Made by a program: the position numbers and the translations under genes. This document shows positions 9,133 through 23,110 of a stretch of DNA of 64,000 nt, piece by piece. Under the pieces are notes generated by a model that was not told the origin of the DNA, did not search any database, and worked only from the letters and a program-made list of their open reading frames with translations. The DNA comes from Bordetella genomosp. 9 (GTDB taxonomy: Bacteria > Pseudomonadota > Gammaproteobacteria > Burkholderiales > Burkholderiaceae_B), in assembly GCF_002119725.1 (NCBI RefSeq), contig NZ_CP021109.1, positions 3,658,001-3,722,000 of the forward strand, given 5' to 3'. The first letter of the stretch is position 1. Every line of letters starts with the position of its first letter.

Positions 9133-10179
9133 ATGAATGCCCAGGTCGCATTGATCCTGGGCCAGGACGGCATCGCCAATGGCGCGGTCTATGCGCTGCT
9201 CGCGCTGTGCATCCTGCTGGTGTTTTCGGTCACCCGCATCCTGCTGATTCCGCAAGGCGAGTTCGTGGTCTTCGGCGCCCTTTGCATGGGCGCCATGCAG
9301 GCCGGCCAAATGCCGGCGCTGGTCTGGCTGCTGGCGGCGTTCACCGTGGCGGAAACGGTCTGCGACATCCTGTCCGGCCGTGGCGGCGCAGCGGGCGGCG
9401 TGGAGCCCGCGCGGCGGCATCGGATCGCCAGGCTGGCCTACCCTTTCGCGCTGGCGGCGCTGCTGCACGCCCTGCCGCTGGCTTCACTGCCCATATGGGC
9501 GCAGGCCGCGCTGACTTTGGCCATCGTCGCACCCATGGGACCCCAGCTGTACCGGCTTTTCTATCAGCCCATCGCCGATGCGTCCACGCTGACCCTGCTC
9601 ATCGTGTCGATCGCCGTGCACCTGGCGCTGGTCGGTCTTGCGCTGCTCGTTTTCGGGCCGGAAGGCGCGCGCACCCTGCCGTTCAGCGACGCGCGTTTTG
9701 CGCTCGGACCCGCCAGCGTGGCCAGCCAGGTGCTGTGGATCGCGGCGGTGTCGCTGCTGTGGATGCTCTGCCTGTACCGGTTCTTCGGCCGCACCGTTTA
9801 TGGCAAGGCGCTGCGCGCCGCGGCCGACAACCGCGCCGGCGCACGGCTGGTCGGCATTTCGCCGGCTTTCGCGGGACGCACGGTTTTCCTGTTGGCCGCC
9901 ACGCTGGGCGCCTGCTCCGGCATTTTGATCGGACCGGCCACGACGCTGTACTACGACTCGGGTTTCCTGATCAGCCTCAAGGGCTTCGTCGCTGCCATCA
10001 TCGGCGGACTCGCGAGTTATCCGCTGGCGGTCGCCGGTGCGTTGATGGTGGGTCTGGTCGAGTCCTTCTCGGCGTTCTGGGCCAGCGCGTACAAGGAAAT
10101 CGTCGTTTTCACGCTGATCATTCCCTTCCTGCTGTGGCGGTCGCTGCGGCACGCCGGCATCGAGGAGGATGAAGAATGA
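9133..10179 (+). CDS. branched-chain-type ABC transporter permease, LivH family (348 aa)
   Basis: An inner-membrane permease subunit with about eight hydrophobic segments. The start region [19 protein letters not shown] and the cytoplasmic coupling segment [19 protein letters not shown] (the loop that docks onto the ATPase) identify LivH. The later block [17 protein letters not shown] is also characteristic. It is longer than E. coli LivH (about 308) because of a roughly 50-residue Gly/Ala/Arg-containing insertion between the third and fourth membrane segments. Its stop overlaps the start of the next gene by four bases (ATGA), so the two are translationally coupled. Confidence 0.9.
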   Translation: MNAQVALILGQDGIANGAVYALLALCILLVFSVTRILLIPQGEFVVFGALCMGAMQAGQMPALVWLLAAFTVAETVCDILSGRGGAAGGVEPARRHRIARLAYPFALAALLHALPLASLPIWAQAALTLAIVAPMGPQLYRLFYQPIADASTLTLLIVSIAVHLALVGLALLVFGPEGARTLPFSDARFALGPASVASQVLWIAAVSLLWMLCLYRFFGRTVYGKALRAAADNRAGARLVGISPAFAGRTVFLLAATLGACSGILIGPATTLYYDSGFLISLKGFVAAIIGGLASYPLAVAGALMVGLVESFSAFWASAYKEIVVFTLIIPFLLWRSLRHAGIEEDEE

Positions 10180-11963
10180 CACGCGGCCGCCTGCTGGCCC
10201 TGGTCCTGGCCGCCTGGCTGTGCGCGCCCTGGCTCCTGCCGCCGTTCTATTTGTCGCTGCTGCAGACGGTCGGGCTGTCCGCGCTCGTGGCGCTGGGGCT
10301 GGTGCTCCTGACGGGAATCGCGGGCCTGACGAGCTTCGGGCAGGCGGCGTTCGTCGGCGTGGGCGCGTATACCGCGGCGCTGCTGGGTGCGCGCGCCGAC
10401 GCACTGCCAGGCTGGCTGGGCTGGCTCGGCGGTTCCCCGTGGCTGGCGCTGCTGGCGGGCCTGGCGTTGACGTGCATGCTGGCAGGCGTACTGGGCGCCA
10501 TTACGCTGCGGCTTTCGGGCCATTTTCTGCCGCTGGGCACCATCGCCTGGGGACTTAGCCTTTATTTCGCCTTCGGCGCGATGAAAGCGCTGGGCGGCTA
10601 CAGCGGCATCGGCGATATCCCGCCCATCCGCATCGCCGGCGCGGCACTGGGACCGCGCGGCATGTACTACCTGATCTGGCTGTTGTTGCTGCTGGCGCTC
10701 TGGAACACGCGCAATCTGCTCGATTCACGGCAAGGCCGCGCGATGCGCGCCTTGCGCGGCGGCCGCCTCGTGGCCGAGGCGATGGGCGTGAACACGACTG
10801 GCCTGCGCATGACCCTGTTCGTGCTGGCGGCCTTGCAGGCCAGCACTTCGGGATGGCTGTATGCGCACTGGCAGCGTTTCGTGAACCCCACGCCTTTCGG
10901 GCTGCAGATGGGTATCGAATACCTGTTCATGACCGTGATCGGCGGCGCCGGACATATCTGGGGCGCGCTCGTGGGCGCCGGCGTTTTCACGGTGGTCAAG
11001 CAGTGGCTGCAGGACTTCCAGCCCCGCTTGCTCGGACAGAACGGCAACTTCGAAATCATCGTTTTCGGATTCGGCATGGTGCTGCTGCTGCATCGCGCAC
11101 GCGGCGGGATCTGGCCCGCGATCGCGCGCCATGCGCCGGCGCCCGCACCGCGCCGCATCAATATGTCGGCCGAACCCTTGCCGCGCCGGCCTCTGCCGCC
11201 GCGCGGCGACGTCGTTCTGGAGGCTTGCGGGCTGACGCGACGTTTCGGGGGGCTGGTGGCCAACCGCGATATCGCTCTATCGGTCGAGGCCGGCCAGATC
11301 GTTGCCGTGATCGGCCCCAACGGCGCGGGCAAGAGCACGCTATTCAACCTGCTGTCGGGCGTCGATACGCCCACGTCCGGGTCGGTGCTATTCCTTGGAG
11401 AGCCGATCGCGGGCAAGGGCGCGCGGCATATCGCCGCACTGGGCATGAGCCGCACCTTCCAGCACGTCCGTCTGCTGTCCGCGATGAGCGTCCTGGACAA
11501 CGTGGCGCTGGGCGCGCATCTGCGCGGCGCTCATGGCGTGTGGGCGTCGGCGTGGCACGCCGACCGCCGCGAGGAGGCCCGGCTGCTGGCCGAAGCCGCT
11601 CGCGAACTGGAACGGGTGGGATTGGGCGCCGTGATGCACGAGCCCGCCGGCACGCTGCCGCTCGGACGCCAGCGCATCGTCGAAGTCGCGCGCGCACTGG
11701 CCTCGGATCCGTGCCTGCTGCTGCTGGACGAACCGGCGGCGGGACTGCGCCATCATGAAAAGCGCGAACTCGCGGCGCTGCTGCGCAAGCTGCGCGCGGG
11801 CGGCATGGCGATCCTGCTGGTGGAACACGATATGGAGCTGGTGATGGACGTCGCCGACCATGTGATCGTGATGGACTTCGGCGAAAAGATCGCGGAAGGC
11901 GCGCCCGCCGAAATCCAGCAACATCCCGCCGTGCTTGAAGCGTATCTGGGCATGGCGGATTGA
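10176..11963 (+). CDS. fused ABC transporter permease-ATPase, LivM-LivG type (595 aa)
   Basis: One polypeptide joins a LivM permease (about residues 1-325) to a LivG ATP-binding cassette (about 347-595). The permease half has the [20 protein letters not shown] motif and the coupling loop [14 protein letters not shown]. In the ATPase half, Walker A is GPNGAGKST at about 381-389, the Q-loop region SRTFQHVRL, the signature region [15 protein letters not shown] and Walker [12 protein letters not shown]. The end EAYLG is the normal LivG C-terminus. There is no livF gene after it, so the operon encodes only one ATPase domain. Fused LivMG proteins exist in proteobacteria; the missing LivF is the odd point. 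Confidence 0.9.
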   Translation: MTRGRLLALVLAAWLCAPWLLPPFYLSLLQTVGLSALVALGLVLLTGIAGLTSFGQAAFVGVGAYTAALLGARADALPGWLGWLGGSPWLALLAGLALTCMLAGVLGAITLRLSGHFLPLGTIAWGLSLYFAFGAMKALGGYSGIGDIPPIRIAGAALGPRGMYYLIWLLLLLALWNTRNLLDSRQGRAMRALRGGRLVAEAMGVNTTGLRMTLFVLAALQASTSGWLYAHWQRFVNPTPFGLQMGIEYLFMTVIGGAGHIWGALVGAGVFTVVKQWLQDFQPRLLGQNGNFEIIVFGFGMVLLLHRARGGIWPAIARHAPAPAPRRINMSAEPLPRRPLPPRGDVVLEACGLTRRFGGLVANRDIALSVEAGQIVAVIGPNGAGKSTLFNLLSGVDTPTSGSVLFLGEPIAGKGARHIAALGMSRTFQHVRLLSAMSVLDNVALGAHLRGAHGVWASAWHADRREEARLLAEAARELERVGLGAVMHEPAGTLPLGRQRIVEVARALASDPCLLLLDEPAAGLRHHEKRELAALLRKLRAGGMAILLVEHDMELVMDVADHVIVMDFGEKIAEGAPAEIQQHPAVLEAYLGMAD

Positions 11964-12015
11964 CCGCATTGCGCGTTGGCGGCATGGTGCGTTGAACGGC
12001 ATTTGCCGTAAGCGG

Positions 12016-12040
12016 GCGCGCCAGCTCCGGCGTGGCGCGC
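12016..12040. other. GC hairpin after the liv-type operon
   Basis: GCGCGCCA and TGGCGCGC form a perfect 8-base stem with a 9-base loop in the gap between the transporter operon and the LysR gene. There is no T tract, so termination would have to be factor-assisted. Confidence 0.35.
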
Positions 12041-12122
12041 TGTCCGGATGCGGGACGCGAAGGATTTTCCGGGGCGGCAGCCCCATGGACGCTAAAATCG
12101 CGCGGACTTTCCCGGAGCGCGC

Positions 12123-13112
12123 ATGGACGCCGCCACGATCCAACTGAACGACATCGCGCTGTTCGTCGAGGTTGCCCGCCGCAAGAGCTTCAGCCTGGCC
12201 GCCCGCGCCTTGAACATGCCCACGTCCACGCTGTCCCGCCGCATCAGCGAGCTGGAACGCGCGATCGGCATGCGCCTGCTCAATCGGAATACCCGTCGCC
12301 TGGACCTGACGGAGGCGGGCGCGCAGTACTTCGAGCGCTGCCAGGGACTGGTGGACGAAGCCCGCTTTGCGCACGAACAGCTTTTTTCCCTGTCCTCGCG
12401 CCCCGAAGGCAAACTGACCGTCAGCCTGCCCAACAGCCTGGCCATACTGCTCTTGCCTGAAACCCTGCAGGCCTTTACCGACGAATATCCGGAAATCGAG
12501 CTGGAGCTGGACCTGAGCCTGCGCGCCGCGGACCCGCATGCGGCGCCCTTCGACGTCATGCTGCGCATGGGGGAACCGGCGGCTGCCGAAGGCATGGAGG
12601 TACGCGAACTGATCGCCTTGACGCGGCATCTGTATGCGTCGCGGGCGTATCTGGAAAAGCATGGGTGGCCCCAAACGCCCGCCGACCTTGCGCGGCATGA
12701 GTGCCTGCGCAGCTTCTCAAACGAAGCCGGGTCCACGTGGTTGCTATGCCGCGACGGACAGGAAGAGCGCGTGACCGTGCACGGCCGCATCACCGCAAAC
12801 AATATGGGTCTGCTCAGCGATTTCGCCAGCATGGGGCTGGGCATCGCGCCCCTGCCGGTCTACGCGGCCACGCATGGCCGCATCGCGAGCGAATACGCCC
12901 TTTCCCGCGTGCTGCCGGAATGGACGGCCGCGCCGCTGCCCGTGTACGCCATCTTTCCGTCCCGCATTCTGCCGGCCAAGACACGCGCGTTCATGGATTT
13001 CATCGTGCCCAAGCTGGCGCCGGCCAACGGGGAAAAGGCCGGCCCAGCCGCCGGCGACGGCCATGGCCGAGCGAACGACGGGAATACGACCGAGCCTGGA
13101 TCGCGCGCATGA
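12123..13112 (+). CDS. LysR-family transcriptional regulator (329 aa)
   Basis: The N-terminal winged helix-turn-helix covers about residues 8-66, including FVEVARRKSFSLAARAL, STLSRRISELE and LLNRNTRRLDLTEAG, all standard for the LysR family. The C-terminal half is the periplasmic-binding-like effector domain, with GKLTVSLPNSLAILLLPE as its first strand. The long Ala/Gly-rich tail after about residue 310 is unusual. Subfamily features (NTRR, TEAG) place it with the CrgA-like LysR proteins. It is read in the same direction as the transporter operon after a 160-base gap and is followed by a strong terminator; its target is not evident. Confidence 0.9.
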   Translation: MDAATIQLNDIALFVEVARRKSFSLAARALNMPTSTLSRRISELERAIGMRLLNRNTRRLDLTEAGAQYFERCQGLVDEARFAHEQLFSLSSRPEGKLTVSLPNSLAILLLPETLQAFTDEYPEIELELDLSLRAADPHAAPFDVMLRMGEPAAAEGMEVRELIALTRHLYASRAYLEKHGWPQTPADLARHECLRSFSNEAGSTWLLCRDGQEERVTVHGRITANNMGLLSDFASMGLGIAPLPVYAATHGRIASEYALSRVLPEWTAAPLPVYAIFPSRILPAKTRAFMDFIVPKLAPANGEKAGPAAGDGHGRANDGNTTEPGSRA

Positions 13113-13113
13113 A

Positions 13114-13153
13114 AAACGCCGGCAATCGTCGAATGCGACGATTGCCGGCGTTT
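13114..13153 (+). terminator. strong intrinsic terminator after the LysR gene
   Basis: A perfect 18-base stem (13114-13131 with 13136-13153) closed by a 4-base loop AATG and ending in TTT. It starts two bases after the LysR stop codon. The AAA/TTT ends would let it work on the opposite strand as well, against read-through from the 42-residue gene. Confidence 0.85.
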
Positions 13154-13251
13154 GATTGCTGCCGCGGCGGGTCAACAGCACTCGGAAGCGGCGGCCGGGG
13201 CGATGCCCCGCTCGATCCAGGCGTGACGCCCGAACCAAGCCTGGACAAGGA

Positions 13252-13380
13252 TCAAGCGCGCTTGATCTTTTCCAGCATCTTGAACACGCCCTTGGGCGAG
13301 TTCACGAACAGACGCTTGAAAGCCTTGCCCAGGCAACGGCGTTCCAGGGTATTGCGACGCACGCGTTTGCGTTCAGCCAT
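13252..13380 (-). CDS. 42-residue strongly basic small protein
   Basis: An open frame too short for ordinary gene finding. The protein begins MAERKRVRRNTLERRC and ends MLEKIKRA; 15 of 42 residues are Lys or Arg, with a single Cys at position 16 and a central LFVNSPKGVFK. A GGAGA ribosome-binding site lies seven bases upstream of the ATG. The size and charge resemble small ribosome- or RNA-binding proteins, but the sequence is not L34, L36, THX or S22. It is flanked by intrinsic terminators on both sides, so it is an independent transcription unit. Function unknown. Confidence 0.65.
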   Translation of the reverse strand: MAERKRVRRNTLERRCLGKAFKRLFVNSPKGVFKMLEKIKRA

Positions 13381-13434
13381 GACGAAGTCTCCAGGGTTGC
13401 GGGCGGTTGATGCGGATCAACACCCCAAAATCAG

Positions 13435-13461
13435 AAAAACCCGGCATTGTATCACCCCGGG
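13435..13461 (-). terminator. intrinsic terminator after kdgK (minus strand)
   Basis: Read on the minus strand, CCCGG and CCGGG enclose a 12-base loop and are followed directly by TTTTT. It lies 43 bases beyond the kdgK stop codon and before the 42-residue gene. Confidence 0.6.
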
Positions 13462-13503
13462 ATGCTGACTGGCTCCACCCGTGTTTGCCGCAACAGTACG
13501 CGG

Positions 13504-14430
13504 TCAACGCGCCCGCAGGAACGCTTCCACCTGGCTTGCCGTGGGCAGCGGCTGGACGGCGCCGAACCCCTGGGTGGAAAGCGCGGCCGCGGCGTTGGCG
13601 TAGCGCACGGCGGCGGGCCAGTCGTCGCCGCGGGCGCGCCGCGCCAGCAGGTTCCCGGCGAAGCAGTCGCCCGCGCCGGTCGCATCCACCGCGTTGACCG
13701 TCAAACCGGCAACGCGAAGGCGCGCCGTCCCGTCATCCAGGATGGCGCCTTCCTTTCCGAGCTTCAGAACGATCACGCCGGCGGCGCCCGATGCCCGTAT
13801 CCATTCCAGCGTGCCGTCGGGATCCGTGTGCCCCGTCAGGTGGCGCATATCGTCCATGCTGGGCAGGAAAATGTCCGCCAGCCGCATGGCTTCGCGCAGC
13901 GTCGCGCGCGCCCGGTCGACAGGCCACAGGCGCAGCCGCAGGTTGGAATCCAGGCAGACCTGCGTACCGGCGGCACGCGCCCGCTGCATGGCCGCGAAGA
14001 CGGTATCGCAGGCGCTCGCGCTGATCGCCAGGCTGATGCCCGAGACGTGCAGGAAGGTTGCCCGCTCGATCACGCCATGCGACAGGTCCTCGGGCTGCAT
14101 GCGGCTGGCCGCGGAGCCGCGCCGCATATAGCTGAAGACGTGACCGTCGGCCCCATGCTGGACGAAGTACAGGCCCGTATGCGCCTGCGCATCGACCACC
14201 ACGCCAGCCGTATCGACGTTTTCCGCGCGCCAGAGCTGCATCAGTTGCTCGCCGAAGGCATCGGCCCCCACGCGCGTCAGATAGGCGCAGCGCGCACCCT
14301 GCCGCGCGGCCGCGATGATGGCGTTGGAGGTATCGCCCCCGAACCCCTGCAGGAACTCCGGCTGGCCCGGCCGGGTCTGGTTGAACTCCAACAGCGGTTC
14401 GCCCAGGCCGACGATGTCGAAATCACGCAT
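13504..14430 (-). CDS. kdgK: 2-dehydro-3-deoxygluconate kinase, PfkB family (308 aa)
   Basis: A PfkB/ribokinase-family sugar kinase. The opening DIVGLGEPLLEFN and GGDTSNAIIAAARQGA form the substrate side, and VDATGAGDCFAGNLLA near residue 250 is the second PfkB signature with the catalytic Asp and anion hole. The family cannot be split on motifs alone, but the next gene on the same strand encodes KDPG aldolase and overlaps this one by eight bases, so phosphorylation of KDG to KDPG is the natural reading. The start at 14430 matches the family N-terminus MRDFDIVGLGE. A terminator follows at 13435-13461. Confidence 0.88.
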   Translation of the reverse strand: MRDFDIVGLGEPLLEFNQTRPGQPEFLQGFGGDTSNAIIAAARQGARCAYLTRVGADAFGEQLMQLWRAENVDTAGVVVDAQAHTGLYFVQHGADGHVFSYMRRGSAASRMQPEDLSHGVIERATFLHVSGISLAISASACDTVFAAMQRARAAGTQVCLDSNLRLRLWPVDRARATLREAMRLADIFLPSMDDMRHLTGHTDPDGTLEWIRASGAAGVIVLKLGKEGAILDDGTARLRVAGLTVNAVDATGAGDCFAGNLLARRARGDDWPAAVRYANAAAALSTQGFGAVQPLPTASQVEAFLRAR

Positions 14431-15082
14431 GGGCGGCCTCGCGGGTCCGGGCGATCTGCGCGACCAGCGCCGCGGTGTCGCGCGCGGCGAAAGCGGCCTT
14501 GTCATAGAGGTTGCTGCCGATACCCACCAGCGAGGCGCCGGCCCGGAAATAATCGCCCATGTTCTTCTCCGTCACGCCGCCGGTAGGGCAGAACAGCGTG
14601 TCGGGGAAGACCGACTTGAGGGCGGCCAGATGGCTGGGACCGCCCGTTTCCGCGGGGAAAATCTTGACCATATCGGCGCCGGCCCGGCGCGCCTGGATCA
14701 CTTCGGAAGGCGTGAAGGCGCCGGTCAGGCACAGCGCCGAGGCCGCGTGCGCCAACGCCGCCATTTCGGGGACCAGCCCGGGGGAAACCAGGAAATCGAC
14801 GCCGGCGACCAGCGCCTCGCGCGCCTGGTCTTCACCGAGCACGGTCCCCAGCCCGAGCAGCAGGCCGTCGCCATGCTTGTCGCGCAGCGCCTTCACCAGG
14901 TCGATCACGCCAGGGATGGTCCAGGTCAGCTCCAGGGTCGTGCAGCCCGCGGCGATCGCCACTTCGGCGGCGTAGGCGGCGGTGGCGGCATCGCCATAAC
15001 GCAGCACCGGCACGACGCGAGCGGCCAGCAGCGCCTGGCGCTTGGCGGCGCGTGGGTCTTGGGTGGAATCGTTCGTACTCAT
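14423..15082 (-). CDS. eda: 2-dehydro-3-deoxy-6-phosphogluconate aldolase (219 aa)
   Basis: A class I aldolase of the Entner-Doudoroff and hexuronate routes: it splits KDPG into pyruvate and glyceraldehyde 3-phosphate. The Schiff-base Lys is about residue 140 in DMVKIFPAE. Other family marks are VVPVLRY at the first strand, TLELTWTIPG, GTVLG, FLVSPG and PTGGV. AGAGGA lies just upstream of the start at 15082. It is first in the two-gene eda-kdgK operon, and the palindromic operator at 15187-15212 sits about 105 bases upstream. Confidence 0.95.
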   Translation of the reverse strand: MSTNDSTQDPRAAKRQALLAARVVPVLRYGDAATAAYAAEVAIAAGCTTLELTWTIPGVIDLVKALRDKHGDGLLLGLGTVLGEDQAREALVAGVDFLVSPGLVPEMAALAHAASALCLTGAFTPSEVIQARRAGADMVKIFPAETGGPSHLAALKSVFPDTLFCPTGGVTEKNMGDYFRAGASLVGIGSNLYDKAAFAARDTAALVAQIARTREAAHA

Positions 15083-15186
15083 GCGTCCTCTCGGAAAAAC
15101 GCGCCGCCGGCGGCCTGGATGTTCGAATACCGTGTAGCGCCGGCGCGAAGCGCATGGAAGCGCCCCCGCGCGCCGGCGGCTAGTCC

Positions 15187-15212
15187 ACATTGTGGGCAAC
15201 TTCCCACAATGT
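15187..15212. promoter_or_regulatory. palindromic operator in the eda-kdgK / uvrA intergenic region
   Basis: ACATTGTGGG (15187-15196) and CCCACAATGT (15203-15212) form a perfect 10-base inverted repeat with a 6-base spacer. On the minus strand it lies just downstream of the extended -10 box at 15219-15227, covering about +1 to +26 of the eda transcript. This is the place where a repressor of a sugar-acid operon would bind. Confidence 0.7.
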
Positions 15213-15218
15213 AGGCAG

Positions 15219-15227
15219 ATTATCGCA
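15219..15227 (-). promoter_or_regulatory. extended -10 promoter element for eda-kdgK
   Basis: The minus strand reads TGCGATAAT, an extended -10 (TGn plus GATAAT). No good -35 is seen upstream, which fits an extended -10 promoter. The predicted start falls at the edge of the palindromic operator. Confidence 0.5.
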
Positions 15228-15299
15228 TGCGCCTCCCCTTGCCCCTATGCCCGACGCGGCTACCCCGGCCCCCATTGCGGCCCACGCTACGATTACGCC

Positions 15300-21122
<5,823 letters not shown>

Positions 21123-21158
21123 GGGCGGCAGCGCATTCGTCGCAGCGAGAGGTCGAAG

Positions 21159-22400
21159 ATGTTCTGCCGTTTCGAGGACCGCCTTGCGGGGCGGGCACTG
21201 CAGCTGGACGGCGCCCGCGGCCGCATCGCGGCATGGTCGGCGACCGAACTGGACGCCGCGTTGGCTGCCGTGGACAGCGCCCGGCGCCAGGGACGGTGGG
21301 TGGCGCTGCTGCTGGACTTCGAACTGGGCGAATGGCTGCTGCCTTTGCGGGCGGATACGCCGCAGCGGGCCGATACGCCGCAGCGGGCCGAAAACCGCGA
21401 GGGCAGCGCCGCACCGCATGCGCCCGGCATGCGCGATGGCGCGCCGGCGTCGCCCCCATCCGCCCGCCGCCCGCGCCTGCGGGCGCTGGTGTTCGATCGG
21501 GCGCGCTGGGAGCCTCCCTGGACGCTTGCGAGCAGCGATGACTTGGATGATGCGGCCGCCATCGCGCGGCCGGAACACACTACGGGCATCGGCGCAATCG
21601 CGCCGGGCCAATCGCGCCAGGACTACCTGGCGCAGATCGAAGCTATCCGCGAGGGTATCGAACGCGGGGATTTCTACCAGGTCAACTACACCTTTCCCCT
21701 GCAAATGGAGGTGCGCGGCGACCGCCGCGCGCTTTACCGGCGCATTGCGACGCGCAATCCGGTCGCCCACGCCGCCTACATCGAGGACGACGAAGAAACG
21801 ATCCTGTCGTTTTCGCCGGAGCTTTTCGTGGCGCGTCACGGCGGCACGCTGGCCACCCGCCCCATGAAGGGGACGGCCCCGCGCGACGCCGATCCCGCCC
21901 GCGATCACGCCCTGGGGCAGGAGCTGCTGGCAAGCGTGAAGAACCGTGCCGAAAACCTGATGATCGTGGACCTGCTGCGCAACGATCTTGGCCGCATCGC
22001 GCGTCCCGGCGGGGTCCGGGTCGAATCCCTGTTCACGCTGGAACGCTATCCCACCGTGTGGACCATGACTTCTACCGTCGTCGCGGACGTACCGGACGCA
22101 ACGCTTGCCGATGTCCTGCGCGCGCTATTCCCTTGCGGATCCGTGACGGGCGCGCCGAAAATCGCTGCCATCGAGTACATCCGCCGCAACGAAGCCGCGC
22201 CTCGCGGCCTGTATTGCGGCAGCATCGGATGGCTGGCGCCGGACGGCGATTTTTCCTTGAATGTGGCGATCCGCACGCTGGTGGTGGATGCCGCCGGGCG
22301 CGGCGTCTATGGCGTGGGAGGCGGTATCGTGCACGATTCGGATCCCGCGTCCGAATGGGAGGAATGTTTGTGGAAAGCAAGGGTGCTGAGCCGCACGTAG
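21159..22400 (+). CDS. pabB: aminodeoxychorismate synthase component I (413 aa)
   Basis: A chorismate-binding enzyme that, with a glutamine amidotransferase, makes 4-amino-4-deoxychorismate for folate. The chorismate-binding core is in the C-terminal two thirds: GDFYQVNYTFPLQ, RPMKGTAPR, NLMIVDLLRNDLGRIA, FPCGSVTGAPKIAAIEYI and GVYGVGGGIVHDSDP. The Pro-Met-Lys-Gly-Thr motif marks the PabB type rather than TrpE. An 18-base direct duplication at about 21352-21387 gives the in-frame repeat RADTPQRADTPQRA in the N-terminal part. pabC begins inside its last 37 bases, and the two are translationally coupled. Confidence 0.93.
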   Translation: MFCRFEDRLAGRALQLDGARGRIAAWSATELDAALAAVDSARRQGRWVALLLDFELGEWLLPLRADTPQRADTPQRAENREGSAAPHAPGMRDGAPASPPSARRPRLRALVFDRARWEPPWTLASSDDLDDAAAIARPEHTTGIGAIAPGQSRQDYLAQIEAIREGIERGDFYQVNYTFPLQMEVRGDRRALYRRIATRNPVAHAAYIEDDEETILSFSPELFVARHGGTLATRPMKGTAPRDADPARDHALGQELLASVKNRAENLMIVDLLRNDLGRIARPGGVRVESLFTLERYPTVWTMTSTVVADVPDATLADVLRALFPCGSVTGAPKIAAIEYIRRNEAAPRGLYCGSIGWLAPDGDFSLNVAIRTLVVDAAGRGVYGVGGGIVHDSDPASEWEECLWKARVLSRT

Positions 22401-23050
22401 CGGCCGATATCGAGCTGATCGAAACCATGCGTGTGGAGCCGGACGGGCGAGTGCCGCTGCTGGCCGGGCATTTGGAGCGGCTGTGCCGGTCCTGCGCGGC
22501 GCTGGGGCATGTGTGGGATGAAGCGGACGTGCGCACGCGCATTCTGACCGCGGCGGGCGCGGCGCAGGGGCCGGGCCCTCACCGCCTGCGGCTCTTGCAT
22601 CGCCGGGACGGCAGTGTCGCCATCCAGACCTCGCCGCTGCCGCCGCTGCCCGAGCCCCAGGGGGTGTGTCTGTGGACGACGCGCCTGCCGTCGGGCGAAC
22701 CGCTGCTGCGCCACAAGACCACCCATCGCCCCTGGTTCGCAGGCATCGCGGAATGGCTGGCCGCACATCCGGATATCTTCGATGTGCTGTTCTGCAACGA
22801 GCGCGGCGAGCTGTGCGAAGGCAGCCGCAGCAACGTCTATCTGCTGATGGGCGGCACATGGTTCACGCCGCCGGTATCCTGCGGCTGCCTGCCGGGGGTA
22901 CAGCGCGCTTCGCTGTTGCAGGCGGGAACGGTGCAGGAACGCATCCTGTACGAAGACGATGTGGCACGCGCCACCCGTATCCGCCTTTCCAACGGGCTGC
23001 GGGGATGGATGGACGTGGAACTGAAGCTCGGCGCGAAGGCCCGGCGTTAA
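22364..23050 (+). CDS. pabC: aminotransferase class IV, 4-amino-4-deoxychorismate lyase (228 aa)
   Basis: A fold-type IV PLP enzyme that releases pyruvate from aminodeoxychorismate to give p-aminobenzoate. Seen in the sequence: ELIETMRVEPDGRVPLLAGH at the N-terminus, the PLP-Lys region LLRHKTTHR, DVLFCNERGELCEGSRSNVY and CGCLPGVQRASLL. It overlaps the end of pabB. The ATG at 22364 is one base from a GGAGGA sequence; the in-frame GTG at 22370 has better spacing and may be the true start. In many Bordetella relatives PabB and PabC are one polypeptide; here they are separate but overlapping. Confidence 0.88.
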   Translation: MFVESKGAEPHVAADIELIETMRVEPDGRVPLLAGHLERLCRSCAALGHVWDEADVRTRILTAAGAAQGPGPHRLRLLHRRDGSVAIQTSPLPPLPEPQGVCLWTTRLPSGEPLLRHKTTHRPWFAGIAEWLAAHPDIFDVLFCNERGELCEGSRSNVYLLMGGTWFTPPVSCGCLPGVQRASLLQAGTVQERILYEDDVARATRIRLSNGLRGWMDVELKLGAKARR

Positions 23051-23110
23051 GGACGCGCGTTAAGGACCCGCGTTAAGGACCCGCGTTAAGGCCGGGCGTT
23101 AAGGCGCTTC
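23046..23110. repeat. 13-base tandem repeat, five units
   Basis: Five units of GTTAAGGACCCGC or close variants run from the pabC stop codon to the tcdA stop codon. The TAA of pabC is in the first unit and the unit reads GTTAAG throughout. It fills the whole gap between the two convergent genes. Confidence 0.85.

Noticed and set aside
15083..15299. tRNA gene near GTTCGAATA
   Set aside because: No acceptor stem, anticodon arm or CCA pairs with it; it is a chance match to the T-loop.
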